Source of the DNA: Ichthyophthirius multifiliis
Taxonomy: Eukaryota; Ciliophora; Oligohymenophorea; Hymenostomatida
DNA: 45,000 nucleotides
Assembly (NCBI RefSeq): GCF_000220395.1
Contig: NW_004086254.1
Location: 1 to 45,000, forward strand
Reading direction: 5' to 3'
Positions 10,866 to 22,940 of the stretch are shown here, piece by piece. The translations under genes and the position numbers were made by a program. The first letter of the stretch is position 1. Each line of letters opens with the position of its first letter. The notes beneath the pieces are model-generated. The model searched no databases. It had not been told where the DNA came from and was given only the letters and a program-made list of their open reading frames with translations.

Positions 10866-12980
10866 TCATATATTTTCATCAATTTATTATTAGTGTTCTA
10901 TTTATATGTATATGCAATAAATTATTAATTAAAAAAATTACATTTAACTTTAAAAATACTAATACCTAATACAGTACAAAATTATATTGCCAAATTATAT
11001 ATAAGATGTGAATAAGCTACATTAAATTAAAAAGTCAAAATATATATAAATATAAATATAATATATATATATATATATATAAATTTTACTTAATAAAGTT
11101 AAAATAAAAGAAATCTAAATAACAATGTCTTCATTAACTAAAGCTTATCCATTAATATACCCAAAAAAAGTATTTGAAAAAATTGCAAATAAAATAAGGA
11201 AATTAGATTTTCTAAATTATTGAAATTCTACATTTGCAACATGGCTCATTTAAAGAATAGACTTTTTTTAAAAAAATAAAATAATATATTATTTATATAC
11301 ATATATATAAATGTATTCTTTACAACTAATTTACAAAAACTTAATCCATAAATATAAATAAGTAATAGACATTATCTTTCATAAACTTAAGAAGGACTAA
11401 AAAAGAATACAAAGAAAATAGTTAAATTAATAAAAAAATAAAAATTCATATTATATAGTGCTTTTCCCAAAGTATATATACCTTCTTTCTAAAAAATTCT
11501 AATAGCTCTAATATATATATTTATATATATATATATAATTTTTAGAATTTTTAGTAGTTTTTTTATAAAACTCAATCAAAAAAAAAAAGCCACAATTCAT
11601 TTATTCTCGCCTTTTTTTATATCGATGAGTTATTTTTTTTTTAAAAAAAAAACGCTTTTATTTTATTAACATTTAAAAAAAAAAAAATTACAAGAAAAAA
11701 ATAATACTGTTAAAAAGTAATAAAACTTTAAACCTATTTTTTTTTTTTTTTTTCTGTAATTCTTTTAATAAAATATAATCGACAAAAAATAAACTCAAGA
11801 AAATATTGATTATGTATTTTTTATATTTGATTTATATTTTATAAAATAAAATAAAAAACATTACTAATAAAGTAATATTTATATATATAATATAAATATA
11901 ATATTTAATAAAGAAAAATAATTACATTCCAATAAAATTAAATAATCCAGCCAAACCAAAAAGAATTAACAAAATACATCTATATTCTAAATCAAAAATT
12001 TATTAATCCCACCAACTACTATCTACTAAAGCAGAAAAAAAAAAAATTAAACTAATTCCAAAGCATCCTTCAGCAGCTCCATTAATTATTGGAAGATACA
12101 TAATATGTGTATAATACTTAAAAAATATATATATATAATTTAAATAATAATATTAAAAAAATACTTCTTCTAAAGTAGTGCTAAAAAATGTAAATGAACC
12201 CAATACTGCAATCAAAAGACTAATATAATTACTTCCATATTATAATGCAGTTGCTAAAGAAATTCCTTAAAGAATTACTATTATGCTATCAACGCCATGA
12301 TCAAAAAGTAATCCTAAAGGACTTGAATTTCCTATATTTTATAAAAAATAAAATATTTTTTTTAAAAATAAATAAAATAAAAGCCTGTTTTTCTAGCTTA
12401 TTTTCCATCTATATTATCAAAATTCTTTATTTTTTATTTTTAAAAAAATTATTTATTATTACTTTTTTTCTTGAAAAAAAAAAAAAAAAAAAAAAAAATT
12501 AAATTTACCATATATAATAAATGCATAACACCAATAAAAACTAAAAGAAAGGATTTATTTCTGCTTCTAATTATGTGGAATAGAATACCATAATTAAAAT
12601 ATGAGGAATAAGTACACAGAATAATCCAAACAGTGTTATCTTAAAATAATTTATTTATATATTAGACAAAAAAATATAAAATAAATATATACCACATTAG
12701 GCCTTTAAAGATATTATTTTATAAAATTTCAATAAATATATACAATAAATATTATTTTTTACGCTAATGCCTCAGGTGTATAACTTTTTTTATATATAAA
12801 TATCATAATAATAAGTATAAATATTTGTCTAAAAATTTTAATATTTTACTTTAAACAAAAATTTGCTATTGGACTCATTATAAATTTATATAGAATCGAA
12901 TGATCGATTCCTTGATATTTATAATTATTTATATTTTGTTCATCTTCAGGACGTAAATAATTATATTTTAATACAGTCAT
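10866..12980 (-). CDS. CDP-alcohol phosphotransferase (ethanolamine/choline phosphotransferase type)
   Basis: Catalyses the last step of the Kennedy pathway in the ER or Golgi membrane: transfer of phosphoethanolamine or phosphocholine from the CDP derivative to diacylglycerol. ATG is at 12980-12978 and TGA at 10868-10866. The N-terminus reads YKYQGIDHSILYKFI, the typical 'Y.Y.G.D.S' entry, then APNVITLFG. The active-site motif D-G-x2-A-R-x8-G-x3-D-x3-D is complete (DGKQARKTG...GLLFDHGVD, about 12300-12410). It is followed by EEYYTHIMYLPIING and several hydrophobic segments, with SHVANVEF and a final LGISIFKVK as in EPT1/CPT1 proteins. About ten exons. Two introns are odd: one uses a GC-AG pair (12332-12384), and one is 418 nt long (11508-11925) and holds a hairpin repeat. 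Substrate preference cannot be read from sequence. Length is near the ~390-residue family norm. Confidence 0.93.
11569..11631 (+). repeat. A/T-tract hairpin in the 418-nt intron (copy 1)
   Basis: Begins 'aactcaatcaaaaaaaaaaa' and ends 'tttttttatatcgatgagtt', so the ends pair as an imperfect inverted repeat. Its loop side carries GCC/GGC-type bases unusual for this DNA. About 45 bases downstream is an A-rich block reading 'aaaaattacaagaaaaa', also present near copies 2 and 3. The host gene runs on the minus strand. Confidence 0.6.
12332..12384 (-). other. GC-AG intron in the phosphotransferase gene
   Basis: The exon ends ...AAAACAG and the intron begins GCTTTT and ends TATAG, before the exon starting GAAATTCAAG. 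The splice is fixed by the invariant active-site motif, which reads ARKTG|NSSPLG only with this junction. Shifting the boundary by one base gives neither GT nor AG. All other introns I resolved start with GT. Confidence 0.8.
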
Positions 12981-14230
12981 ATTTTATTTTTTTTGATATT
13001 CTTAAAGCTATTTTTTATTTAAAATTTAATATATAACATAATTTTAGAAAATAAACTCAATTTAATTAAATAATAAATTTAAAAATTAGGTATATAAGTT
13101 TTGTTATATATTTTTATCAAATTTTGTTCTTATACTAGACATAAAAAAAATATTTATTATAAAAGATATGATTATTTAATTTTCTTACTATTAAATTTTT
13201 ATTATATTTATAATTATTGAATTATTGTATAACAATTTTTTAGTTATAATTAATAAATAATCTTTTATTTGAAAATAAATAAATTATTTTAAAAATATTT
13301 TATATATGTATTTATATAAAAAAAAAAATCTAATATATATTAAAAAATAGAATTAACTTATAAATATTTTAATTTTTGATAATGTAAATATAATTATAAC
13401 CTTAATATATAATTATAATTTATAAAATAAATAAATATTATAAAAAATAATTTAAAAAATTAACTAAAGATAATAATAAATATTATTAAAAAAATATAAT
13501 ATATGTTTATTATATTTAATTGAATATAAAAATTTAATAATAAACACTTAAAACAAATAATTATAATTATCAATTTTAAAACCCAAAAATTTTATATAAT
13601 TTATATTTGCATAAAATAAAAAAAAACTATAAATTTATAAAGATTTTATTTTATTAAAATAAACTTAAAATAAAATATAAATAGATACAAAAATATAATA
13701 TTTTTATTATAAATCATAATATATAATAAAATATTCTTATAAAAATTAGTAAATAGAAAATAATAAAATTTAAATTAGTCCAAATTACTACCCTTTTAAC
13801 TTTCTAGTAACTTTTACACAATAAAATGAAATTAAAAAAAATTAACTTGACAAATATTTTTACAAAATACTAATAAAATCTGACTTAATTTTGATTAGTT
13901 TAATATTTTAAATATTTTATTATTTCTTTGAGTATATTAAAAATTGATTGAATAAATATATTTGCTATTAAGAAAAACACATTATAATTTTAAACATAAA
14001 ATACAGGTAAATGTAATTTTTAAACTTATAAAATGCCTATTAGGCTTTTAAAAATTATCTATTTTAAAACATAACTACATAAATCAATAAAAAGCATTTA
14101 AAAGAAAAGATATAAAATATATTTTTTAATTTTTCCATTTTCTATATTTTTTTTAGAATTTACAAATTTCTAATATATACAAACAAAAATCAAAGGAAAT
14201 ACCTAAAGCAATTTTCATAATAATAAATGA
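12981..14230. other. A/T-rich intergenic DNA, no gene seen
   Basis: 1.25 kb upstream of the phosphotransferase gene. Short patches such as 13785-13870 are slightly richer in C and G, but neither strand gives a frame with family character or a chain of exons with matching phases. It may hold the phosphotransferase promoter. Confidence 0.5.
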
Positions 14231-14239
14231 ATAAATTAT

Positions 14240-15060
14240 ATGATTATCTTGAATTTTAAAGGCGAAGAGTAAGTTAATTTAGACAAAAAATAATTTTATT
14301 TTAACTATTCGGAAAGTAAAATATACTTCGAAACAAACCAAACTGACAATGAAGATATAAAAAAATTAATAAAGTATTGATAAATGCTAGAATAGATAGA
14401 TATAAAATCATAATTAAAAACAATAAGTAAAAATAAAGATATTATTATATACTAAAACTATCAAAAAAATAAATGATTTTTTTTATATCTATATATAATA
14501 ATTTCTTATTTTTTTGAGAATATAAAGAAAAAACCTATATTATAAAGTATTTTCCATTATTAATAATAGGAGTATTTCAACCATATGGTATATAATCTCT
14601 TTATTAATTAATTTTTAGTTTAAAAATTTGAAATTCGATTTAACTTTTTCATGAAATTAATGTATTAATAAAATTCAAATACGAAATTGAAAACAAGAAT
14701 ATTATCTTTACTAAATAATTATATTTTTAACTATATAATTTAATTAATGATAAACTAGATGCTTAACTCTAAAGTGTAGAGACTTGGTATGATTGTAAAA
14801 GGAAAATTATATACTTAATATATGATTATATAAATAGTTTTAATTACTCATATTTATTTATGTTTATGTATTAGTTATTTCTTATAGTGTTAAAGTTTCT
14901 GCTTATGATAAATTTTTATTTTGTATTATTGAATATTCATTATATAATTAGTCTACTTTACTTATTCATTCTATGTTTTTATTTTGTATTTATTTATTTG
15001 ATTCTTATTATTAAAATAAATATAAAATAATCAAGAATATAAAGAGGCTTTTAATTTTAA
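14240..15060 (+). pseudogene. Doubtful gene or gene remnant
   Basis: From ATG 14240 a frame of about 45 codons reads FKGEEQVNLDKKQFYFNYSE and on to IKKLIKY, then meets TGA. The same frame continues beyond it with equally protein-like content (QMLEQIDIKSQLKTISKNKD) for about 35 codons to a second TGA. Around 14530-14590 a short exon-like piece (PILQSIFHYQQQEYFNH) follows, and at 14840-15060 a frame with two hydrophobic stretches (LFLIVLKFLLMINFYFVLL, LFILCFYFVFIYLILIIK). The pieces do not join with convincing splice phases and match no family I know. It could be a broken small membrane-protein gene, or chance in G-poor DNA. Confidence 0.3.
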
Positions 15061-15611
15061 TTAATGAATACTAAAAAGGGATTTTATGTGTAATTAATTA
15101 AATAATATAATTTTTTATAATATAAATGTAAAATAAAAAAATAATAAGTTACAAAAATACTCATTAATAAAGTTTAATTAAATGCAGATATTATTTATAA
15201 TTAAAAAAGAAATCGAATAATAAAATATAATTATTTAATCTTAATATTAATTATAGTTATAAATGTTTTTAAATAAAATATAAAGTATATTAAAAATAAT
15301 AAATTTTAAAGAAAATAAAATAAAAATTAATCTTATATTTTCAAGAGAATTAAATATATTAGAACTTAAAATCCTCTTATTATTGAAATATCTAAAAGTT
15401 AATTTAAATAGTATATTTTAATAAATTAAATAATATAATTTTTTAATTATATTTAAATAAATATTAAAGAAAATAATTCGAATATATAATATTTAGTTTA
15501 TTTAATAATAATAAATATTTAAAATATAATAAACTAATTAATAATTTTTAAATAAATTATACTTTTTTTTATTTTTATTTTTAATTTTAATTCGTTTATT
15601 TTTTTCTCTAT

Positions 15612-15649
<38 letters not shown>

Positions 15650-15835
15650 AAATAATAAAATGCATATTTATAAAAAGAAACATAAATAATTTTTTTTTTT
15701 CAATGTAATTAAATATTTTTTTAAAAAACTATATATAAAGTTTATTAATATTAAAAAAAGCTAACATATATAATTAAAAAAAATAAATTTTATTTTAATA
15801 TAAGAATAATATTATTAAGAAACAAAAAAAAAAAT
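15060..15835. other. A/T-rich region upstream of the cyclase gene
   Basis: Almost pure A/T with a 23-T run at about 15619-15641 followed by 'aaattacaaaataa'. Long open frames on the + strand occur only because G is scarce. It should contain the promoter of the P4-ATPase/cyclase gene. Confidence 0.45.
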
Positions 15836-18800
15836 ATGTTAAGTAGAAAATAATATAACAAAAGCGAGATTCTATGTTCAAGATGTTCAAAAGAAGAATA
15901 TTAAAGATTAATTACAGTAATAGTTATACAATATTTTATAGCAAAAATAATTCTATATATAATAAATATTTTAAAAAATAAATATATTTAAATTAATAAA
16001 AAACTATATAATAATAGATGGAAATTATAAAAGGAAGAGTAATTTCACATCTAAATGAAAATTGTTCAAATAAAATAAGAACTTCTTTATATTCTGTATA
16101 ATATATATAAAATTAATATAATTTTTATTTCACTTATTTATTTATATAAATAATATAAAGGGTTTTTCTTTAATTCCAAAAACTTTATTTAAATCATTTT
16201 AAAAATCTGCTAATATATTCTTTTTAGTAATTTCTTTAATTATGTTAATTAGAAATGATTTATCTCCTTTTAAAAAGTAAAATTATTATAAAATATTTTA
16301 ATAAATCTCATTTATTTAGTTGGATTGTGATATTTTCATTATTATTTTATATTTTAGTTAACATAATAAAAGAGTATATACTTGATTTATATCGAAAGAA
16401 TGTAGATGATAAAATAAATAAATAAAAATGCGAAGTAATTATAATTATATTAATTTTTTATACAAAAAAAATAACAAAAATATTAAAATTTTTTAATATA
16501 TTTTTATTAATAACAATGTATTTTTAAATTAAATTTATAAAGTTAATTAATTTTTTTATTTAAATTTTATTAAAATAATATTAATTTTATAAAAAAAAAA
16601 CAAAAAAAAGAGAGGAGTAATTAAGAACTTAAATTAAATTGTAAACTTATATATTATTAATAATAATAAAATATTATAGTTTAAATATGAATTTTAACAA
16701 ACATATATTTATAAAAATAGAAAAAATTAAAAGTTTAAAAAAAAAAACAAAATAGCCATAAATTAAACCATTAAATCTGGTCTAGCTTTAAAATAATCGA
16801 ATTTTACACATTAATAAGTAAAACTAATAAAATTATGAAAATATTATAAAATAATAAAAGTAAATTTAGCCAATACTAAGAAACTAAGATAATAATAATG
16901 TTAATAATAAAGAAGCATTTGAATATACATAATCCGTTTATTGGTAAGATATAAGAATAGGTGATATATTAAAACTTTATCATGGCGAAACAGCCCCAGC
17001 AGATCTCATATTATTAGATTCAAATAAAATAAGAGATAAATAGGCTATATGTTTTCTAGATACTTATTAAGTAGATGGAAAAGAAGACTTTAGATTGATA
17101 TATGCTAGTTCATCAACAAGAAGTTTTATTTTATTTTTCTAATTTAAAAAAAATAATATAAAAAATTATAGTTGCGAATCTCAAAGACAGTAAAAAATCA
17201 TATTTTAATAAGTATAGGCAAATATTAAACCTAAAATTATCATATGAAATCCCTAATTCTGACTTATCATAATTTAACGGATAATTAAGGCTTAAAAAAG
17301 ACCCAAAAATCGAATATCTTTCGACCGATAATTTCATACCAAGAGGATCTATTATATATTTATAAAAACCTAAAGATTGGTATATATATAAAATTATATA
17401 TCAGTAAAAAATAATAGGGTTTTTGCTTTAGTGATACAAACAGGAATGAAAACCAAAATAATGGTTGAAAAGAATTTAAAAATATTAAAAAGCAGCTACC
17501 TTGAAGGTTAAATACAATAGTTTTTTCTAGCGAACATAAGTATAGTAATAATATTCGCAATAGTAAGTATAATTGTATTAATAGCCAAAAGTAAAGAACT
17601 TAATTTTTTATTAGACTAAGTAGACCCTAATATGGCTGATTCGGTACGTTTTTTAGCCTATATAGTGTTATATTCGTAAATGATTCCAGTTTCAATACAC
17701 GGAATATTAGATATTGTAGCTTTAGGTAATAAATATCGACTTGAGAAACTCATGACTAATAAAAATAAGAAAAAAGACTATTTTAGAGTAGTAAATCCTT
17801 CTATATTAAGTAATTTAGGACAACTAGATTACATTTTTATGGACAAGATTTTTTAAAAAAACTAGAAGGAAATTTCTCGAATTACAGTTTAGAATGAGGA
17901 TTTTCTTTTTGATATAGAAAAACTATATAAAGACTTAGAGTTTTTTAACAAATAATAGCAGTAAGAAAAAGTCTAAACTTTAAATATATTAAAAGAAGTA
18001 GAAGATTTATATAAAAATATTGATAAATAAGAACGAATTACAGAATCTTGTTAAAAAGAATTAGAAATACCTTCCGAACACAATATAATAGATACTAAAA
18101 TAAACTATATAAATAGCATAAGAATATTCATAATTACCGAAAGCTAAAAAATCTTCAATAATAATTAAGTTATGGACACTTAATTATCTACTAAAAACGA
18201 CTTTTATTCCAAAAATATTTCTTAATCTTCCCTTCCTTCTTAAGAAAAGTAATTAAAAAAGCCCGAAAATATCCTAAAACTCCAAAATATATAAAAAACA
18301 GCTTTTTAAAAATCAAGTGTTTTCAGTGAATATTCGCATCTCCAAAAAAGCTCTAATATTAATTTTTCTTAAAAAATATAGAAAATTTAAGAAAATATAC
18401 AAAATAATTAAATAATATATAAAGAACATATCGTCCAGTTATTAATAAATATGCTAATATGTAACCATATAGAGCCTTCTAAATTGGATTATCTCGAAAA
18501 TATAGAAAATACAACCCTTTAAACTGAAAAAGAGATATTAAATTTCGCTAATTTATGTGGTTTTAAGCTTTTTTAATTAAAAGGGAATATGTATATATAG
18601 GTTTATAGGAAAACAATCATCTAAATATATGAAAAAATGTTCAATTTTCCTCGAGGAGATAAAAAAACACTCTCGGTTGTCGTTTAAATAATTTTCGGAG
18701 AAAAAAAACTCCCAAAAATTCCAAATATATGCTTTTTTGTAAGGGAGAACCATCTCATATAAGGAATAAACTTTCCATAAATTTAAATGAAGCGACTATT

Positions 18801-21800
18801 TTCGATTAAATAATCACCAATTATACTAAAAAAGGTATCCAGCCAATAGTTTATGCATAAAAGGAACTAAATAATGAAAAAGCAATGAGATATATAGAAG
18901 TTTATAAAGGAATATAGACCAATCCTTAGGCATAGGAGGAAGAACTTAAATAACTAGGCATTGAATTCGAGACAGATTTAGAATATGTGGGCATTTGTGG
19001 GTTTTAGAATAAAATAAATAAAGAAATAAGACCACTTATAGATTTTGTATAGAATTCTAAAATGAATTTGTATGTACTTTCGAATGAGAGTCAAGAACAG
19101 GTTTTCAATAGTGCTATAAATGCTAAAATATCGGAAGGATTTGGAAAAAACGCAAATAAATCTTATCTTTTTATCAGTGAAAACAAGCATGATGAAGTGT
19201 GGAATTAAATCCGTTCAATTTTAAACGAATTAAAAGAGATTTTTTCCTAAAAAGAAAATCCCGAAAATAGTAATTTATAAGCAGAAAACAAAAATTCCTT
19301 AAAATAAATAAAATCTCTTGAAGAAATAAACAATGAAGAACAATACTTAAAAAATTTCAATTAAAAAAATATCAACAAAAAAGATTAAATCTACCAACTT
19401 CATTTAAACGGAAAATCCTTCGAAAAAATTATCCAAGATAAATCTCTATTACAGCACTTTACATTTATACTTTAATTCTGCAAAATAGTAATAGGTTATA
19501 ATATTGACGCGAAAATAAAAGGATAACTAGTAAATATAGTTAAAAATAAAATGCTTTTTCATCCCATAGTTTGTGCCATAGGAGATGGTTACAAAGACTT
19601 CCAAATGATGAAAAACGCAGATATATCAATAGAAATAGTGCCCTAAAATCAAAATATTATATAAGTAAATGCTGGTGATATATAAATATCTAATTTAGGT
19701 TAAATAAAAGACCTTATTTTAATATAAGGAATGAGTGTATTTTTTAGAACTTAAAATGTGGTTTATTTTTTATTTTATTAAGCTCTACTTTTCGGAATGC
19801 CCTTGTTTTATTTTAATTGGTATTCCTCTTTTTTAGGAACTTCCTTTTTTGAATCCATATGGGTTTTTTTTTACAATTTTATCCTAAACACAACCACTTT
19901 GGTTACATATGGAGTTTTCGACAATCCGTTTAATAATACTGTACTTAAATTTTTCCCTTCCTTATACGTAGCCGGATAACTAGAAAAAGACAAAATACTT
20001 ACCTCTTTTCTGCTAAAAAGTGTACTCGAGGGAATTCTTTAAGGCACAATAATATACTACGTATCTATATATATAGTTTCTCGTTCTTTAAGTTTAGAAG
20101 GCTATGTTTCTGACTTTGGAATGATATAAATAGTAGTATTATATAGTATTATTGTAGTCTTTAACTTCAAAATAGCCTTTTGGTGTTAAAGTCATAAAGT
20201 CTAGTGTATATGGATTAGTTAATTAATTTTTATAGCCATGGTTGTAGGTTATGTTTATATAAACTAAGAAGGCTATTTTGCAAGTTGGAATTGGGTAATT
20301 ACTTCTGCTTAAATTTTCAATAGAGAAGATACTATTTTTTGCTTGGTTTTTAATATTTTATGCTGCCTAGTTTTGTCACATTTTGTTAATGTTTTTTTAG
20401 TTGAATTTCTATTGCCTAATACTTATTAATAATAAAGTATTTATATTAGTTAAAATAAAATAAGTTGGAAAAGTCTCACAAATGAACTTATTATTGAATA
20501 ATGTTTAAAAAGAGAAATCGATTTAGGAAATTTAATTAAAAAAATCTTCAAAAAATCATCTATTATTGAATAATCAGTCCTTGACAGTAAAAAAAAATAT
20601 AAATATATACTAATTATTAATATTTTTTTGAAAAAAAAAAAAATAACTCAATCAAAAAAAAAAAAGATATTTCCTATTTTTTCTTTCGTCTTTTTTTTTT
20701 TTTTTGATAGAGTTTAAAAAAAAAAATTACAAAAAAAATAAAAAAGTAATAAATATATATATATATATTTTTTTTTTTTATTAGTGGTAAGTGCATGTGA
20801 ATCAGATGTTAGTGATATGTAATTAAATGTGTTTTCTCTTACTTTTAAAGACTAAAAATTAGAAAAGAAATATAAATATGAACGCATGCCTTCAAGTTCT
20901 TATAACTTTAGAATAATGTATACAATAGTAAAAAAATAATAATGATAAAAAAATATAAATTTTCTAAATAAATAAAAGGTAATTATAATACTTGGAATTT
21001 TCACGATAATAGATTCTATATTAGACTCGTAATTAGATTAAATAAAAGGTTTTATCCGTGCTAGTTTTGTGATATTTTATTTCATCCAAATATTAATAAT
21101 ATACCATTATAAATTTCAATAATACTATTACAAATTATGCTTTTGGCTCTTATTTACAGCCACATCATGTAAAATAATATTAGACTGGATAGGTTTATCA
21201 ATTAATACATCAATGGTAACAATGATTGGTACATGTATATTGACATTTAATTTCAGTTTAAATATATGGGAAATATTATTATTAAATATAATAAATACAT
21301 CAAGTTTTATTGCCAAAATAATATTTTTATATTATGACAAGAGATATAATAAAGTAAACAATATAATAGAAAGTGATTTAAATAAATTCTTTTTAATCGC
21401 TTCTTTTGTAATAATGTTATTTTACGTTTTTTTACTTTCCATATACGTCATCTTCAAAAACGAAAAAAAAAAAAGGAAATACTTCATAGCCTAACAAGAC
21501 ATTAAAAACACTCAAAGCATAAATGACGGAATATTATCAATTCTAGTCCCTGAATTCGTATAAAATAAGCTAAACTCAGGTAAATTTGAAATGGCAGACG
21601 ACTAGGACGAAGTAGCTATTTTATTCGCCGACATTTGTTGCTTCGATGACATAGTAGAGGAAGAATAAAACAACATAGTTCCTTTGTTAGACGATATTTT
21701 CCGTATCTTCGACTTAATATGTGAAAAATACGGCGCGTAAAAGATCGAGACAGTGGGTAAGACCTACATGGCAGCCACTGGTATAAAAGAATGCGAAATA

Positions 21801-22894
21801 AATATCCCAGAAATCCTAAAACAACGTGGCAAAGGTGAAAGACTAGTCTCTATGGCCAAGGAAATCATGGAATAAATGCAGTACATAAAATGGGGTAAAA
21901 ATTAAGAACCAATCCAATTAAAAATCGGTATAAATAAAGGAGAAGTAATGGCTGGAGTAATTGGGAACCCAAAACCTCAATTTTCCCTAATAGGAGATAC
22001 AGTAAATACAACATCTAGAATCTGCGCTTAGTGTTCTTATGGAAAGATCCTTATTTCAGAAAAAATCAAAGAAGAAGTAAAAAGCATGAATCACTCATTT
22101 AAACCTATATCTTGGCAGCCTAAAGGGAAAGACATGATGACAGCATATTAAATAGGAGGACTTTAGACTGCTAAAAAGTTACAAGTAGCAGTTTACAGTC
22201 TGAATAAATTAAATATTGGAGATTAGGATAAAAAACACGTTAAAAAAGATAATATTATAAATGCTTTTATTTTAGGAAACGGAAGTAAAGTTAATGTCCC
22301 TTAAGGTACTTATTAATAAATAAAAGATGAATGTGAAGGACAAGATCATGTAAATTAGAAAAATCATATTCTATAATAGTAAGATGAATATGAGGATGAT
22401 GATGATGATGATGAAGATTTAGATTTCGATATTATTGAAGAAAATCCCTAGTTTTAAGAAGGAGATATTAAAAATAATTTATTTTTAGAATTAAGTCAAA
22501 ATGTAAGTGAATAAACTATTTATAAGTTTAAATCATAGTTAAAAAAAAATAATCTATAAGTAAATTAAATCATGATTTTATTATTAACTTTACTTTATTT
22601 TATAAGTACTATGTTTTTAATTACAGTAAGGCTTACCCTAGATTATTATTATATTATTTTTGTATTAAGAGGAATTTATTTCTTGTTTTTAATATTAGCT
22701 TATATAATATTACCCAAAGCTTTTCTAAATACAACTTATAAATACATTACATAGTTTATTCTTATTTATGGATGTTTTCCTTCACTTTTATAAGGCTATT
22801 TTTCAAAATATGATGATTTCCTTCTAATATAAATAATAGAGGCTTTAATTATTTATATGACTTCTTCTTATATTGTGTAAACAGATATAAATAC

Positions 22895-22940
<46 letters not shown>

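Noticed and set aside
12245-12502. Open frame on + strand over the phosphotransferase gene
   Set aside because: Antisense to exons with a complete active-site motif and to a poly-A/T intron.
17131-19190. Minus-strand hydrophobic open frames
   Set aside because: Antisense to the P4-ATPase exons; they carry no motif of their own.
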